Positions 26,905 to 27,300 of a DNA stretch of 27,300 nucleotides are shown here, one piece after another. Position 1 is the stretch's first letter; each line of letters begins with the position of its first letter. Both the position numbers and the translations under genes were made by a program. The notes beneath the pieces are model-generated. The model did not search any database. It saw only the letters and a list, made by a program, of their open reading frames with translations, and had not been told where the DNA came from. Origin of the DNA: Lachnospiraceae bacterium (GTDB lineage: Bacteria; Bacillota_A; Clostridia; Lachnospirales; Lachnospiraceae); contig JAFQCI010000107.1 in assembly GCA_017416505.1 (NCBI GenBank), forward strand, positions 1 through 27,300, written 5' to 3'.

Positions 26905-26932
26905 TTTAATCAGTTTGAAAAAACTGATTAAA
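26905..26932 (+). terminator. Palindrome directly after tRNA-Ser
   Basis: TTTAATCAGTTT, loop GAAA, AAACTGATTAAA: a perfect 12-bp stem starting at the first base after the tRNA. No T run follows on the plus strand, so it is not a standard terminator. It may assist 3' processing or termination. Confidence 0.45.
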
Positions 26933-26948
26933 AAATTTAAAAATACTA

Positions 26949-26977
26949 TTGACATTTCAAAGAAGAAGTGTTAATAT
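26949..26977 (+). promoter_or_regulatory. rRNA operon promoter P1
   Basis: TTGACA (26949-26954), 17-bp spacer, TAATAT (26972-26977). It is the stronger-looking of two tandem promoters ahead of the 16S gene. Confidence 0.85.
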
Positions 26978-27068
26978 ATTTTTTGCCGATTTTGAAGATA
27001 TCTTAATTGTTTGAACAAAATAAACAATTAAGAAAAATAAAAAATAACACAAAAAAATAAAAAAAGTG

Positions 27069-27097
27069 TTTACAAATGAAATCGACTGTGATAAGAT
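27069..27097 (+). promoter_or_regulatory. rRNA operon promoter P2
   Basis: TTTACA (27069-27074), 17-bp spacer, TAAGAT (27092-27097), 120 bp after P1. Tandem spacing of this kind is usual for rrn operons. The leader from here to 27271 contains small hairpins (GAAATTC-type at about 27172-27193) and no gene. Confidence 0.75.
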
Positions 27098-27271
27098 ATA
27101 GAAGTTGACTCGCTCAGCGAGGAAATGAAAAATCAAAAGAGAACATTGATAACTGAACAATATAACAACCCTGAAAATTCTAAAGAATTTCAGAAACGAA
27201 CAGCCTAAAAGGCAACCAAAAACAGTAAAAGGGAAAAATTAGCCAGAAGTTAATTTTGACCGGACAAACCA

Positions 27272-27300
27272 TAACATGAGAGTTTGATCCTGGCTCAGGA
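27272..27300 (+). rRNA. rrs: 16S ribosomal RNA, 5' end only
   Basis: AGAGTTTGATCCTGGCTCAG at 27279-27298 is the universal sequence at 16S positions 8-27, placing position 1 near 27272. The gene is cut off by the window edge and reads on beyond 27300. Confidence 0.95.

Noticed and set aside
26957..27160. A 67-codon minus-strand frame in the rRNA leader
   Set aside because: It overlaps the rRNA promoters and is an artefact of AT-rich DNA.

Overview
The window is the replication-origin region of a low-GC, Gram-positive chromosome, probably of the class Clostridia and most likely Lachnospiraceae-like. The reasons are strong AT bias, the gene order rpmH-rnpA-yidD-yidC-khpB-mnmE-mnmG-rsmG facing dnaA-dnaN-yaaA-recF-gyrB-gyrA, a YidC without a lipobox, a two-subunit iron-sulphur fumarase, a tRNA gene without encoded CCA, and a bile salt hydrolase closest to clostridial forms. 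The species cannot be named from the sequence alone.

Left arm (1-14464). At the far left is a small lipoprotein gene whose 3' end has been rewritten by a dispersed palindromic repeat. Next is a long intergenic region with a perfect ParB-binding parS site between inverted repeats. A two-gene unit follows (MIF-type tautomerase plus a FliD C-terminal-like protein), then a nitroreductase gene that carries a second near-perfect parS inside its coding sequence. From 2963 to 14464 everything is on the minus strand: rpmH, rnpA, yidD, yidC, khpB, a terminator, mnmE, mnmG, rsmG, an anchored alpha/beta hydrolase, a DegS-like ATPase lacking the phospho-accepting histidine, and argS. parA/parB, often found after rsmG, are not in the window.

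Origin (14465-16934). The origin looks bipartite. Three perfect DnaA boxes and several one-mismatch boxes lie between rpmH and dnaA. Weaker boxes, a C-rich run and six DnaA-trio-like triplets lie between dnaA and dnaN. At least seven further exact DnaA boxes are scattered outside this core.

Right arm (15222-27300, plus strand). dnaA, dnaN, an S4-domain gene, recF, gyrB and gyrA supply initiation, clamp, repair and supercoiling. The two fumarase subunits follow gyrA with only a 15-base gap. Then come a terminator, a complete bile salt hydrolase gene, tRNA-Ser(GCU), tandem strong promoters and the first bases of a 16S rRNA gene at the window edge.

The genes are mostly ordinary. The unusual content is in the non-coding DNA (three repeat families, parS sites, distributed DnaA boxes) and in a few odd proteins: the degenerate kinase, the MIF/FliD-like pair and the repeat-tailed lipoprotein.
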